This document shows, one piece after another, positions 8,520-17,813 of a stretch of DNA of 64,000 bases. The stretch lies in assembly GCF_027947535.2 (NCBI RefSeq), contig NZ_JAAGKO020000004.1, forward strand, positions 1 through 64,000, read 5' to 3'. This DNA comes from Streptantibioticus silvisoli (GTDB taxonomy: Bacteria; Actinomycetota; Actinomycetes; Streptomycetales; Streptomycetaceae). Position numbers and translations under genes: made by a program. Position 1 is the first letter of the stretch. Every line of letters starts with the position of its first letter. The notes under the pieces were generated by a model that was not told the origin of the DNA, made no database searches, and worked only from the letters and a program-made list of their open reading frames with translations.

Positions 8520-11075
8520 CTATCGCTCCACCTTCTCACCCGGGGCCGGAGGCTCCGCGCCTTCGGCCGAGGTGTCCTGCGCCGGGTCACCCGGCTGCCC
8601 GGGAACGGTCGGGGCGGCCGGCCGGGCGCCGCTGTCCTCGCCGTCGCGGGCAGCGGGGACGCAAGGAGCGGCGGGCTCCTCGCCCTCCGCGCCGGCCCGC
8701 CCGTCAGCTGGGACGCCGGTGTCCGCGCTGTCGGTTTCAGCCGCGTCCGACGCGTTCGCCGGAACCGGGTCGTCCTGGGGGGCCGGGGCGTCCTCCGCCG
8801 GGCCGGCCACGGTGTCCTGACCGGCCTCGTCCGCGGTGCCGTCCGCCTCCGCCACGGCCTCCTCGCCGGCCTCGTCCGGGTCGGCCCCGGCCAGCAGGGC
8901 GTTGCGCTTGCGCTGGTGGTACATGCGGATACCGGCCAGCACGAGCAGCAGCAGGCCGACCGCGATCACCAGCATGACGGTGTCGGTGATGGAGGTGACG
9001 TTCACCTGGAACTGCATGGGGCGGCCGTAGGGGGTGCCGTCCTTGGTGTAGAGCTGGGCGGTCACCTGCGCCTTGCCGTTGGCCCGGGCGGTGGTCTGGA
9101 ACCGCAGCGAGCGGCTGTGCCCGCCGTCGATGTCGACCGTCTGGGCGAGGCCGGGGTTGAGGCGGTTGGACTGGTTGGACACCAGCCGCAGCTCCAGGCC
9201 GGAGACCTGCTGGTTGAGGCTGTTCTGCACGGTCACCGGGATCGTCGCGCTGCGGCCGGACAGCGTGATCGACTCCTTCTTGATGATGTGCACGTCGCCC
9301 GTCAGATCGCTCAGGTACGCCGCGATGTCGTCGCGGAACGAGCCGGCCGGCCCGCGGTCGCCACGCCATTCGGTGGACATCGAGCTGAGTATGGCGTTGC
9401 CGAACGGGGTGACGACCCGGTCCTTGCGGCTGAGGACGTCCAGGAAGCTGTTGAGGGAGTCCTGCACCGACTGGATCTGCCGGAAGGCGGCGGTGCTGAT
9501 CTCCTGGCGCCGCAGTGACCGGGGGTAGGAGTGGGCGCTGGGCACGGACCGGTCGGCGCCGGAGTCGGCGGCCGCGGTGGCGGCGTCGCCCAGCGGGATC
9601 GCCTTGGTCCAGCCGCCGGCGGTGGCGTCGTGGATGGCCTCCGCCATCGCCTGGGCCTGGGTCGCGCTGGGCATCCGCTGCGGGGCGACCACGATGCTGC
9701 GCTGGAGCTGCGGCTGCTGGTCGCGGATCGCCATGGACTGGGCCAGGAACCGCTGGATCGCGGTGGTGGACTGCGCGGCGGTGGAGATGGCGCCGGAGAA
9801 CGCGGTGGACAGCGCGGCGTCGGCCACGATCGCCGTGTCGCCGCCGCCGATCGGCCGCTCCGCGGTCGGGGTGTAGGGCAGCCGGCCGTTCTCGGCGAGG
9901 CTGTCGCTGCGGGCGATGATCTCGTCGGCGCCCCCGGCTGCGGCGGTGGACACCACGGACTGGTCCACGGCGCCGTCGACCGGCCAGGCGAAGTCGGTGC
10001 GCGGGACGACGCCCAGGATGGTCTGGACGGTGGTGGTGGCCATCTCGGTGGCCGACTGGAGGTGCGCGATCGTGCCGGGGACGTTCTTGCCGTTGTGCGC
10101 GATCGAGGCGATGTCGGGGTCACCGAACGGCAGGGCCACCACCTGGGTGCCGCTCTGCACCGCGGTCTGGAGCTCGTTCAGCCACTGCCGGGCGTACTGG
10201 GTGCCGGTTCCGTTGACCGTCCTGGTGGTGTTCCCCTGGTGGACGACGACCTTGTACGGCTTGGTCATGGCGTCGACGGAGGCGAGCAGGTCGGGGTCGA
10301 TGACCCAGGTGACCGGGAGCTTGCGGCCCAGGGTGACCAGCTGCTCCAGCCGGCCGCCCGGTGCCAGCTCGGCGGCGAGGTCGTCGTCGCGGAACAGCGG
10401 CGCTTCCTCGTCGTCGCCGCCGGGGGTGCGGATGTCCATGTGCGGCCGGTCGATCAGCGGCCACAGGTAGGTCGTGTCGAGCTTCTTGCCGCTGTCCGGC
10501 CCGTTCCACGGCAGGTAGGTGCGGTCGATGCCGACCACGTGCCCGAAGTCGGCGGCCTTCGTGCTGCCCGAGGCGCTGACCCCCAGCGCGTAGACGCCGG
10601 TGGCGGTCAGGCCCAGCGATTTCACCGGCATGTCGAGGGTGAAGGGACGGCTCACATGGGGGGCGATGGACGGCAGCCCGGCGGTGTGGCCGGGCACCTC
10701 GGCGCCGTCGGTGTAGTCGTTGAAGTTGCCGGTCGCCGGTGTGGTGCCGATGTCGCTGCGGCTGCCCAGCGGTCCGTCCGGGGCGACGTGCACCCCGACG
10801 TGACCACCGGTGATGGTCTCGGAACTGTCGTTGGTGACCGTTCCGGTGATCTTCAGCGTGCCGCCCTTGCCGGCCACGGCCGGCGTCATGGAGTCGATCG
10901 CGACCGTGGCGGCGCTGGAGCCGCTGGGGGACGCGGACGCCGGTGCGGGCGCGGCCGTGGCCGCGGGCAGGCGTACGACGCCGGTCAGCACGACTGCGCC
11001 CGCGAAGGTCGCTGCGGCGCGCCGCAGCCACACATGGGCATGAGTCGTTCCGGGGTGCTGTGCCGCCTCGCCCAC
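8520..11075 (-). CDS. DUF6049-type secreted and membrane-anchored protein
   Basis: An 851-residue envelope protein resembling the DUF6049 family, whose mycobacterial member Rv3909 also sits beside mviN. A signal peptide (about residues 18-42, ending near ATAAPA) leads to a long extracellular region with IDSMTPAVAGKGGTLKITG near its start. A membrane segment follows at about 690-710 (VMLVIAVGLLLLVLAGIRMY), then a cytoplasmic tail of about 140 residues rich in Asp, Glu, Ala and Pro. The start used is GTG 11075; an in-frame GTG 16 codons later would give a more usual signal peptide. Function is unknown; constant linkage to murJ suggests a part in cell-wall assembly. Confidence 0.8.
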   Translation of the reverse strand: MGEAAQHPGTTHAHVWLRRAAATFAGAVVLTGVVRLPAATAAPAPASASPSGSSAATVAIDSMTPAVAGKGGTLKITGTVTNDSSETITGGHVGVHVAPDGPLGSRSDIGTTPATGNFNDYTDGAEVPGHTAGLPSIAPHVSRPFTLDMPVKSLGLTATGVYALGVSASGSTKAADFGHVVGIDRTYLPWNGPDSGKKLDTTYLWPLIDRPHMDIRTPGGDDEEAPLFRDDDLAAELAPGGRLEQLVTLGRKLPVTWVIDPDLLASVDAMTKPYKVVVHQGNTTRTVNGTGTQYARQWLNELQTAVQSGTQVVALPFGDPDIASIAHNGKNVPGTIAHLQSATEMATTTVQTILGVVPRTDFAWPVDGAVDQSVVSTAAAGGADEIIARSDSLAENGRLPYTPTAERPIGGGDTAIVADAALSTAFSGAISTAAQSTTAIQRFLAQSMAIRDQQPQLQRSIVVAPQRMPSATQAQAMAEAIHDATAGGWTKAIPLGDAATAAADSGADRSVPSAHSYPRSLRRQEISTAAFRQIQSVQDSLNSFLDVLSRKDRVVTPFGNAILSSMSTEWRGDRGPAGSFRDDIAAYLSDLTGDVHIIKKESITLSGRSATIPVTVQNSLNQQVSGLELRLVSNQSNRLNPGLAQTVDIDGGHSRSLRFQTTARANGKAQVTAQLYTKDGTPYGRPMQFQVNVTSITDTVMLVIAVGLLLLVLAGIRMYHQRKRNALLAGADPDEAGEEAVAEADGTADEAGQDTVAGPAEDAPAPQDDPVPANASDAAETDSADTGVPADGRAGAEGEEPAAPCVPAARDGEDSGARPAAPTVPGQPGDPAQDTSAEGAEPPAPGEKVER

Positions 11076-11231
11076 GCGCTCGTCCGCCCGTTTCTCTGAT
11101 CGCCATCGGATGTGCGTCCTGGCATGGTAACGATGGCTGCTGGGTACCCGTGCTGCGGAGTGGCTTCAAGATCGTCCCGGCGACACACGCCGGAGGCGCC
11201 GGAACGGGCGGTACACGTATTCTGTTCTGTT

Positions 11232-12725
11232 GTGCCGAACGCCAACGATGACCACGACTCCACGCCGCCCCCGCGACAAGGGCCGACCACGCGACCGACC
11301 GAGCTCAGTGAGGCGCAGCGCGGCGCGGTGGGCGGTCTGCTGCGGCTGACGCCGGTGGCGGACGATCTCGCCGAGCGCTTCCAGCGGGCCGGCTTCCAGC
11401 TCGCGCTGGTCGGCGGCTCGGTCCGGGACGCCCTGCTCGGCCGGCTCGGGAACGACCTGGACTTCACCACCGACGCCCGGCCCGAGCAGGTGCTCAAACT
11501 GGTACGCGGCTGGGCGGACGCGGTCTGGGAGGTCGGCATCGCGTTCGGCACCGTGGGATGCCGCAAGGCCGACGCGGACGGCAACTCGTTCCTCATCGAG
11601 GTGACGACCTACCGCTCGGAGGCGTACGACCGCACCTCGCGCAAGCCGGAGGTGTCCTACGGCGACACCATCGAGGAGGACCTGGTGCGCCGGGACTTCA
11701 CGGTGAACGCGATGGCGGTGGCGCTGCCCGGGCCGCGGTTCATCGACCCGTACGGCGGCCTGGAGGACCTGTCGAAGCAGGTGCTGCGGACGCCGGGGAC
11801 ACCCCAGGCGTCGTTCTCCGACGATCCGCTGCGGATGATGCGGGCGGCGCGGTTCGCCGCCCAGCTGGACTTCGACGTGGCGCCCGAGGTGGTGGCCGCG
11901 ATGACGCAGATGTCCGACCGGATCGAGATCGTCTCGGCCGAGCGGGTGCGCGACGAGTTCAACAAGCTCGTCCTCGGCGATCACCCCCGCAAGGGCCTGG
12001 AGCTGCTGGTGTCGACCGGTCTGGCGGCCCGGGTGCTGCCCGAGCTGCCGGCGCTGCGCCTGGAGCGGGACGAGCACTTCCGGCACAAGGACGTCTACGA
12101 GCACACGCTGACGGTGCTGGAACAGGCGATGGACCTGGAGACCGCGGGCCCGGACCTGGTGCTGCGGCTGGCGGCGCTGCTGCACGACATCGGCAAGCCG
12201 CGCACCCGCAAGGCGGAGCCGGAGGGCCGGGTCTCGTTCCACCACCACGAGGTGGTCGGCGCGAAGATGACCAAGGCCCGGATGACCAAGCTGAAGTACC
12301 CCAACGACATGGTCAAGGACGTCTCGCGGCTGGTGGAGCTGCACCTGCGCTTCCACGGCTACGGCAGCGGGGAGTGGACGGACTCGGCCGTGCGCCGGTA
12401 CGTGCGGGACGCCGGACCGCTGCTGGAGCGGCTGCACAAGCTGACCCGGTCCGACTGCACGACGCGCAACAAGCGCAAGGCCACCGCGCTGGCCCGTACC
12501 TACGACTCGCTGGAGGAGCGCATCGGCCAGCTCCAGGAGCAGGAGGAACTGGACGCCATCCGGCCCGACCTCGACGGCAACCAGATCATGGAGGTCCTCG
12601 GGGTGCCGGCCGGCCCGGTCATCGGCAACGCCTACCAGCACCTGCTGGAACTGCGGCTGGAGAACGGACCGATGGCGTACGACGACGCGGTGGCCGCGCT
12701 CAAGCAGTGGTGGGCGGCCCGGTAG
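11232..12725 (+). CDS. cca: CCA tRNA nucleotidyltransferase
   Basis: A 497-residue enzyme that adds or repairs the 3' CCA of tRNA using CTP and ATP. The nucleotidyltransferase motif GGSVRD (about residue 60) and the metal-binding DLDFTTD (about 75) are present, followed by RRDFTVNAMA. An HD phosphohydrolase domain with LLHDIGKP is at about residue 316. The chosen start is GTG 11232, in frame and close to the first conserved residues; TATTCT about ten bases upstream could be a -10 box of a leaderless transcript. Upstream in-frame ATGs would add an unconserved extension. It is divergent from the DUF6049 gene and convergent with the next gene across a double parS. Confidence 0.92.
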   Translation: MPNANDDHDSTPPPRQGPTTRPTELSEAQRGAVGGLLRLTPVADDLAERFQRAGFQLALVGGSVRDALLGRLGNDLDFTTDARPEQVLKLVRGWADAVWEVGIAFGTVGCRKADADGNSFLIEVTTYRSEAYDRTSRKPEVSYGDTIEEDLVRRDFTVNAMAVALPGPRFIDPYGGLEDLSKQVLRTPGTPQASFSDDPLRMMRAARFAAQLDFDVAPEVVAAMTQMSDRIEIVSAERVRDEFNKLVLGDHPRKGLELLVSTGLAARVLPELPALRLERDEHFRHKDVYEHTLTVLEQAMDLETAGPDLVLRLAALLHDIGKPRTRKAEPEGRVSFHHHEVVGAKMTKARMTKLKYPNDMVKDVSRLVELHLRFHGYGSGEWTDSAVRRYVRDAGPLLERLHKLTRSDCTTRNKRKATALARTYDSLEERIGQLQEQEELDAIRPDLDGNQIMEVLGVPAGPVIGNAYQHLLELRLENGPMAYDDAVAALKQWWAAR

Positions 12726-12747
12726 GGCGATGTCCGAAAGGGGCGAT

Positions 12748-12761
12748 GTTTCACGTGAAAC
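12748..12761. other. parS site 3
   Basis: Exact GTTTCACGTGAAAC, left member of a tandem pair whose centres are 19 bp apart. Confidence 0.95.
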
Positions 12762-12766
12762 ACCAT

Positions 12767-12780
12767 GTTTCACGTGAAAC
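12767..12780. other. parS site 4
   Basis: Exact GTTTCACGTGAAAC, right member of the tandem pair with site 3. Confidence 0.95.
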
Positions 12781-12821
12781 ATCGCCCCTTCGTCATATCC
12801 GGGCGATGCGGTCTCCGGAAG

Positions 12822-13505
12822 TCAGTTGCTTGCCAGGACGGCGATCATCACCACGAAGAGCACGAACAGCGGTGCCAGCAGCCCGAGTGCTCCGGGTCGC
12901 AGGAAGATCGGCTTGCCGGGGTCGGACGGCGGGCGGAAGCCGCCCTGCGCCGGGGGCAGCTTGTTGAACTTCGAGCGCGGGGACAGGTTGTACAGCAGCG
13001 TGAACGGTGTGATGAGGAAGGACAGGTAGCCCCACCAGCCCTGCCACATCGTGCGCGTGGACATCTGCCGGTGCACCGCGATGCCGCAGTCGCGGCAGAA
13101 CGGGCCCTTCAGCGACAGGAAGCGCATCACGACCAGCATCCCCTGGTGGCCGCGGACCGTGGCCTCGACCGCCGGGAAGCCGCCGCAGAAGCGGCAGACG
13201 GTGCCCATCGGTTGCTGCTGCTGGCCCCACTGGGCGGCGTACGGGTTCTGCCCGGCGCCGTACGGCGGCTGGCCGTAGGGCGGCGGGGCGTAGGCCTGCG
13301 GTGGGTAGTCGTTCGGCGGGTAGCCCTGTGGTGCCGGCTGTGCGTACTGCGCGGGCGTGGGCGGCCCGTACGGTCCGGGCTGCTGCGGGGCGTAGTTCGG
13401 GGCGAGCGGCGGAGCCGGGACCATGCCGGGTGCGGCCTGCTGCTGCGGAATCTGGGCGCCGGGTGGTCCCCCGTAGGGAGCGGACCCGTACGGCGGCTGG
13501 GTCAT
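12822..13505 (-). CDS. Pro/Tyr-rich membrane protein with two CxxC pairs (unknown function)
   Basis: A 227-residue protein I cannot assign to a function. Residues 1-100 are disordered repeats rich in Pro, Tyr, Gln and Gly. Then come CRFCGG and CRDCG about 35 residues apart, which together could bind zinc. Two hydrophobic stretches follow, one near MWQGWWGYLSFLITPFTLL and one at the C-terminus (LGLLAPLFVLFVVMIAVL). The GYPPN-type N-terminus recurs in several membrane proteins of this window. It is transcribed in tandem with the next minus-strand gene, with a parS palindrome just upstream. Confidence 0.75.
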   Translation of the reverse strand: MTQPPYGSAPYGGPPGAQIPQQQAAPGMVPAPPLAPNYAPQQPGPYGPPTPAQYAQPAPQGYPPNDYPPQAYAPPPYGQPPYGAGQNPYAAQWGQQQQPMGTVCRFCGGFPAVEATVRGHQGMLVVMRFLSLKGPFCRDCGIAVHRQMSTRTMWQGWWGYLSFLITPFTLLYNLSPRSKFNKLPPAQGGFRPPSDPGKPIFLRPGALGLLAPLFVLFVVMIAVLASN

Positions 13506-13524
13506 GACGTGTCCTCGATGCCGA

Positions 13525-13562
13525 AAGTGGGGCGATGTTTCACGTGAAACATCGCCCCACTT
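13525..13562. repeat. 38-bp perfect palindrome centred on parS
   Basis: AAGTGGGGCGAT, parS, then ATCGCCCCACTT form an unbroken 38-bp palindrome with no spacer. It lies between two tandem minus-strand genes, just after the stop of the upstream one and before the start of the next. Confidence 0.9.
13537..13550. other. parS site 5
   Basis: Exact GTTTCACGTGAAAC at the centre of the 38-bp palindrome. Confidence 0.95.
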
Positions 13563-13579
13563 CGCGTGGTGTGCGGGTG

Positions 13580-14164
13580 CTACTTGTTTGCGGCCAGGCA
13601 GAGAACGAAGGAGCTGCCGTTCTCCGTCTCGTAGAAGTCGTTGGTGGCGCCGGTGACGTTCTCGCAGGCGGTCTGGCCGTCGGAGGTGCCGGAGACCTTC
13701 TTGAGGACCTTGTACTGGGCCTTGGCGTCACCGCAGTCGACCTGCTTGAGCGTCGGGTCGCTGTCGGAACCCGTGTTCTGCACGCAGTCCCCGGCCTTGA
13801 CGGTCTGCGAGTCGTCGGTGTTGAGGACGGCCACGACGATGCCGACGATGATCACGACGACCAGGATGCCCAGCCGGAGGAAGAGCTTGCCGCGCTTCTT
13901 CGGCGCCGGCGCGGGGGTCGGGTAGCCGCCCTGCGGGAATCCGCCCTGCGGGTAGCCGGGCTGCGGGAACCCCGGCTGCGACTGCTGCGGGAAGCCCGGC
14001 TGCGGCGGCGGCGGCGGGGTCGGGTAGCCGCCCGGCTGCTGCGGCGGCGGGGTGGGGTAGCCGCCCGGCTGCTGGGGCTGCTGCGGGAACCCGTAGCCGC
14101 CCTGCGGCGGTTGCTGCGGCTGCTGGTACGGGTTCGGTCCCTGCGGCGGCGGCGGAGTGGACAC
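13580..14164 (-). CDS. LppU/SCO3897-like membrane-anchored protein
   Basis: A 194-residue protein starting at GTG 14164, with AGGGGG about eight bases upstream. Residues 1-88 are repeats of the GGYPTPPP and FPQQ type. A basic stretch (KKRGK) leads into one membrane helix ([21 protein letters not shown]), followed by an extracellular domain of about 85 residues with four cysteines that could form two disulfides. The arrangement fits the family named LppU/SCO3897; its function is not known. The DNA encoding the N-terminus is a degenerate tandem repeat. It is followed by the parS palindrome. Confidence 0.8.
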   Translation of the reverse strand: MSTPPPPQGPNPYQQPQQPPQGGYGFPQQPQQPGGYPTPPPQQPGGYPTPPPPPQPGFPQQSQPGFPQPGYPQGGFPQGGYPTPAPAPKKRGKLFLRLGILVVVIIVGIVVAVLNTDDSQTVKAGDCVQNTGSDSDPTLKQVDCGDAKAQYKVLKKVSGTSDGQTACENVTGATNDFYETENGSSFVLCLAANK

Positions 14165-14285
14165 GGTGGATTCCCCCTGCTGAAACTCATCGGCCTGGCT
14201 GGCCTGAAACGAATGCTGTGTACGTTAGCCGTTCGGTATGACAGGCCAGCAACCCGGAATCCGGACTGTGGCCTTCACGTGACAC

Positions 14286-15581
14286 TTACGCCCGGTCAAA
14301 TGCCGACGTAAGCCCGCGCATCGCCCGAACCATGCCCGCGGCCGCCAGCGCGTAGAGCACCGCGATCATGAGGATGAGCGCCGGTGAACGCCCGTCCGGC
14401 GGGAGCATGGCGGCGGCGACCGCGGCCGAGCCGACGAAGGCGACGTTGAACAGCACGTCGTACAGGGAGAACACCCGGCCGCGGAAGGCGTCGTCGACCG
14501 AGGTCTGCACCACCGTGTCGGTGGCGATCTTGGCGCCCTGGGTGGTCACCCCCAGCACGAAGGCCGCCGCCAGCACCGGCGCCGGGGTCAACGGCAGCCC
14601 CAGCGCGGGTTCCAGGACGGCGGAGGCGGCGGCGCACACGGTGATCCAGCCCGCGGTGCCGAAGCGCCCGGTGCCGTACGGGGTGATGAGCGCGGCGAGG
14701 AAGAACCCGGCGCCGGAGACGGCGAGCGCGACGCCCAGCAGTGCCAGGCCCCCGGAGGCGTCCGGCGAACCGGCCCAGGCGTACCGGCACAGCAGGACCA
14801 GCATGACCGTCAGCGCGCCGTAGCAGAACCGCAGGACGGTCATCGCGGCCAGCGCGTGCACCGCGGCCCGGCGGCCGGCCAGGTGCCGCAGGCCGTCGGC
14901 CAGGCCGCGCGCGGTGCCGGCCAGCGCCGCGCCGAACCGGGGCTGGAGCACCCCGGGGTCCGGGCCGAGGCGGCCGGGCGCCATGGTGCGCGCCGACAGC
15001 CCGGCGCACAGGTACAGCACGGCGCCGACCCCCACCACCACGGCGTCCGGGCCGTAACCGGCGCCCAGCCCCAGCCGGACCAGGAAGCCCACGCCGCCGC
15101 CCGCCGTGGCCGCGATGGTGCCGGCCGTGGGCGACAGCGAGTTGGCGACGACCAGCCGTTCGCCGTCGACGACCCGGGGGAGCGCGGCCGACAGGCCGGA
15201 CAGCACGAAGCGGTTGACCGCGGTGACCGACAGGGCGGACAGGTAGAACAGCGAGTCCGGCACCCGGGCCAGGATCAGCAGCGCGGTGCCGGCCGCGAAG
15301 ACCGCGCGCAGCAGGTTGCAGTACAGCAGCACCTGGCGGCGCCGCCAGCGGTCCAGCAGCACGCCGGTGAACGGCCCGAGCAGCGAGTAGGGCAGCAGCA
15401 GGACGGCCATCGCCGCGGCGATGCTCGCCGCCGACGCCTGCTTTTCGGGGGTGAAGACCACGTAGGTGGCCAGGGCGACCTGGTAGACGCCGTCCGACAG
15501 CTGGGACAGCAGGCGCACCACGAGCAGCCGCCGGAAGTCGGCGAACCGCAGCAGTACGCGGAGGTCTGCGGTGACGGCCAT
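14286..15581 (-). CDS. MFS transporter
   Basis: A 431-residue polytopic membrane protein of the major facilitator superfamily, with about twelve hydrophobic segments and the cytoplasmic loop GVLLDRWRRRQVL between segments 2 and 3. The start MAVTADLRVLLRFADF at 15581 is preferred over the upstream in-frame codon because the extra 13 residues fall in the hairpin ahead of the gene. The substrate cannot be read from the sequence. It follows ino1 on the same strand, separated by a hairpin, so it may be transcribed separately. Confidence 0.85.
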   Translation of the reverse strand: MAVTADLRVLLRFADFRRLLVVRLLSQLSDGVYQVALATYVVFTPEKQASAASIAAAMAVLLLPYSLLGPFTGVLLDRWRRRQVLLYCNLLRAVFAAGTALLILARVPDSLFYLSALSVTAVNRFVLSGLSAALPRVVDGERLVVANSLSPTAGTIAATAGGGVGFLVRLGLGAGYGPDAVVVGVGAVLYLCAGLSARTMAPGRLGPDPGVLQPRFGAALAGTARGLADGLRHLAGRRAAVHALAAMTVLRFCYGALTVMLVLLCRYAWAGSPDASGGLALLGVALAVSGAGFFLAALITPYGTGRFGTAGWITVCAAASAVLEPALGLPLTPAPVLAAAFVLGVTTQGAKIATDTVVQTSVDDAFRGRVFSLYDVLFNVAFVGSAAVAAAMLPPDGRSPALILMIAVLYALAAAGMVRAMRGLTSAFDRA

Positions 15582-15600
15582 GCGCACAGCCTCACACACG

Positions 15601-15637
15601 CGTGGGGCTCCCGGGCGCATTGCCCGAGAACCCCACG
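15601..15637. terminator. Imperfect hairpin after ino1
   Basis: Sixteen-base arms with two mismatches and a GCATT loop lie 25 bp beyond the ino1 stop and just ahead of the MFS gene. Confidence 0.6.
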
Positions 15638-15661
15638 ACGGTGCTCAGCCGGCGCCCGGAA

Positions 15662-16744
15662 TCAGCGCTCGACCTCGCCCTTGATGAACTTCTCGACGTT
15701 GTTGCGGGCCTCGTCGTCGAAGTACTGCACCGGCGGGGACTTCATGAAGTACGAGGAGGCCGACAGGATCGGGCCGCCGATGCCGCGGTCCTTGGCGATC
15801 TTCGCGGCACGCACCGCGTCGATGATGACGCCGGCGGAGTTCGGGGAGTCCCAGACCTCCAGCTTGTACTCCAGGTTCAGCGGCACGTCGCCGAACGCGC
15901 GGCCTTCCAGACGCACGTACGCCCACTTGCGGTCGTCCAGCCACTGGACGTAGTCCGACGGGCCGATGTGGACGTTCTTCGCGCCCAGCTCCCGGTCGGG
16001 GATCTGGGAGGTGACGGCCTGGGTCTTGGAGATCTTCTTGGACTCCAGGCGCTCGCGCTCGAGCATGTTCTTGAAGTCCATGTTGCCGCCGACGTTCAGC
16101 TGCATGGTGCGCTCCAGCACCACGCCGCGGTCCTCGAACAGCTTGGCCAGCACGCGGTGCGTGATGGTGGCGCCGACCTGCGACTTGATGTCGTCGCCGA
16201 CGATCGGCACGCCGGCCTCGGTGAACTTGTCCGCCCACTCCTTGGTGCCGGCGATGAAGACCGGCAGGGCGTTGACGAAGGCGACCTTGGCGTCGATGGC
16301 GCACTGGGCGTAGAACTTCGCCGCGGCCTCGGAGCCGACCGGCAGGTAGCAGACCAGGACGTCGACCTGGCGGTCCTTGAGGATCTGGACGATGTCGACC
16401 GGCGACTCCTGCGACTCCTCGATCGTCAGCCGGTAGTACTTGCCCAGGCCGTCGAGGGTGTGACCGCGCTGCACGGTGACACCGGTCTGCGGCACGTCGG
16501 CGATCTTGATGGTGTTGTTCTCGCTGGCGCCGATGGCGTCCGCGAGGTCCAGGCCGACCTTCTTGGCGTCCACGTCGAAGGCGGCGACGAACTCGACGTC
16601 CCCCACGTGGTAGTCGCCGAAGCGCACGTGCATCAGGCCCGGGACGCGGTTGTCCGGGTCGGCGTCCTTGTAGTACTCGACACCCTGCACCAGTGACGCG
16701 GCGCAGTTGCCGACGCCGACGATGGCTACGCGAACCGAACCCAT
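15662..16744 (-). CDS. ino1: Inositol-3-phosphate synthase
   Basis: A 360-residue NAD-dependent enzyme that converts glucose 6-phosphate to inositol 3-phosphate, feeding mycothiol and phosphatidylinositol synthesis. The N-terminal Rossmann motif is [13 protein letters not shown]. Family segments include [28 protein letters not shown] and NVGGNMDF. Length matches the short bacterial and archaeal type. It lies 67 bp downstream of a PadR gene on the same strand, so the two are probably co-transcribed. Confidence 0.95.
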   Translation of the reverse strand: MGSVRVAIVGVGNCAASLVQGVEYYKDADPDNRVPGLMHVRFGDYHVGDVEFVAAFDVDAKKVGLDLADAIGASENNTIKIADVPQTGVTVQRGHTLDGLGKYYRLTIEESQESPVDIVQILKDRQVDVLVCYLPVGSEAAAKFYAQCAIDAKVAFVNALPVFIAGTKEWADKFTEAGVPIVGDDIKSQVGATITHRVLAKLFEDRGVVLERTMQLNVGGNMDFKNMLERERLESKKISKTQAVTSQIPDRELGAKNVHIGPSDYVQWLDDRKWAYVRLEGRAFGDVPLNLEYKLEVWDSPNSAGVIIDAVRAAKIAKDRGIGGPILSASSYFMKSPPVQYFDDEARNNVEKFIKGEVER

Positions 16745-16811
16745 TCCGGTTGCTCCCTGTGTTATCGGTGGTGGTAAACGGTTGATCGGACGGCCCGGCG
16801 GAGACGGGCCC

Positions 16812-17441
16812 TCAGGTGGTGGTGCTGTGCGGATCGGTGCCTTCCCGGGCCGGACCGGCGGCGTCGCGGTCCGCGGCGCGTCCGCGCCCGGTCCGTTCCG
16901 TCTCGATCAGCTCGTTGAGCCAGCGGACCTCACGTTCCACCGATTCCATGCCGTGCCGTTGCAGTTCGAGGGTGTAGTCGTCGAGCCGCTCGCGGGTGCG
17001 GGCCAGTGAGGCGCGCATCCGCTCCAGGCGTTCCTCCAGCCGGCTGCGGCGCCCTTCAAGCACCCGCATCCGTACCTCGCGCTCGGTGTGGCCGAAGAAG
17101 GCGAAGCGGACGCCGAACTGCTCGTCCTCCCAGGCGTCCGGCCCGCTCTGCGCGAGCAGGTCCTCGAAATGCTCCTTGCCCGCCGGGGTCAGCCGGTAGA
17201 CGATCTTCGCCCGGCGCCCGCCCAGCGGTGCCGCCGACAGCGGCTCCTGCGACGCGGACTCCTCCGTCAGCCAGCCCTGGGCGACCAGGGTCTTCAGGCA
17301 TGGGTAGAGCGTGCCGTAGCTGAAGGCGCGGAAGACGCCGAGCGAGGTGTTGAGCCGCTTGCGCAGCTCGTACCCGTGCATCGGCGATTCGCGGAGCAGT
17401 CCGAGGACGGCGAACTCCAGAACGCCGGAACGCCTGCTCAT
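16812..17441 (-). CDS. PadR-family transcriptional regulator
   Basis: A 209-residue regulator. The N-terminal winged helix reads [24 protein letters not shown], with [11 protein letters not shown] as the recognition region. The C-terminal half is a long coiled coil ([23 protein letters not shown]) expected for dimerisation. The ATG at 17441 places the winged helix right after the start; upstream codons would read through the operator. A perfect 19-bp palindrome sits 68 bp upstream, which suggests autoregulation and control of ino1. The ligand is unknown. Confidence 0.92.
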   Translation of the reverse strand: MSRRSGVLEFAVLGLLRESPMHGYELRKRLNTSLGVFRAFSYGTLYPCLKTLVAQGWLTEESASQEPLSAAPLGGRRAKIVYRLTPAGKEHFEDLLAQSGPDAWEDEQFGVRFAFFGHTEREVRMRVLEGRRSRLEERLERMRASLARTRERLDDYTLELQRHGMESVEREVRWLNELIETERTGRGRAADRDAAGPAREGTDPHSTTT

Positions 17442-17509
17442 GGTCGCCTCCCCGCCGTACTCCCGGACGCGTGGCGCCCTGCCGTCAGCTGCTTCCTTAT
17501 GTCGTTCTG

Positions 17510-17528
17510 ATGTATCGACTCGATACAT
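17510..17528. promoter_or_regulatory. Probable PadR operator
   Basis: ATGTATCGACTCGATACAT is a perfect 9-1-9 palindrome, AT-rich against its surroundings, between the PadR gene and the divergent penicillin-binding-protein gene. It fits the style of PadR operators, but binding is inferred. Confidence 0.75.
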
Positions 17529-17670
17529 CGTGACGATAGAACGGGCATGTGCTTCTCGCAAGGTGTCTCGTGGTGAACGCCGTCACACAGGAAGTTGCGG
17601 ACGACCAACTGTCCGATATGCGACGAAGGTTGACTTAGCTCGGGGTTTGACGGTGCGTACTCTGTTCGCC

Positions 17671-17805
17671 ATGCAGAGCATCGGGAACTATGTGATGCCA
17701 GCAGGCGTCATGGTCCTAGGTGTCGTGTGGCCCGGCGGGGCCGCAGTCCGGGGGGACCGGAACACAACTGCCACCTTCAGGCGGATCCGCCTGTCCGAGG
17801 AGTAG
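17671..17805 (+). CDS. Possible 44-residue leader or small protein
   Basis: An open frame starting MQSIGNYVMPAGVMVLGVV and ending LSEE just 8 bp before the penicillin-binding-protein start. Third positions are mostly G or C. There is no ribosome site, but TACTCT ends seven bases before the ATG, as expected for a leaderless message beginning at the ATG. A 16-bp palindrome lies within it (17778-17793). It may equally be non-coding leader sequence; I do not recognise a family. Confidence 0.35.
   Translation: MQSIGNYVMPAGVMVLGVVWPGGAAVRGDRNTTATFRRIRLSEE
17778..17793. repeat. 16-bp palindrome upstream of the PBP gene
   Basis: CAGGCGGATCCGCCTG is a perfect palindrome 20 bp before the ATG of the penicillin-binding-protein gene; it could be an operator or an RNA hairpin affecting translation. 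Confidence 0.5.
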
Positions 17806-17813
17806 CTGGAAGT

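Larger units (their letters stand above)
12740..12788. repeat. 49-bp inverted repeat made of two parS sites
   Basis: Two perfect parS sites with a 5-base spacer (ACCAT) are flanked by GGGGCGAT on the left and ATCGCCCC on the right. The whole is an inverted repeat with 22-bp arms and a 5-base loop, between the convergent cca and the following minus-strand gene. In RNA this would fold as a strong hairpin usable as a terminator in both directions. Confidence 0.9.
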
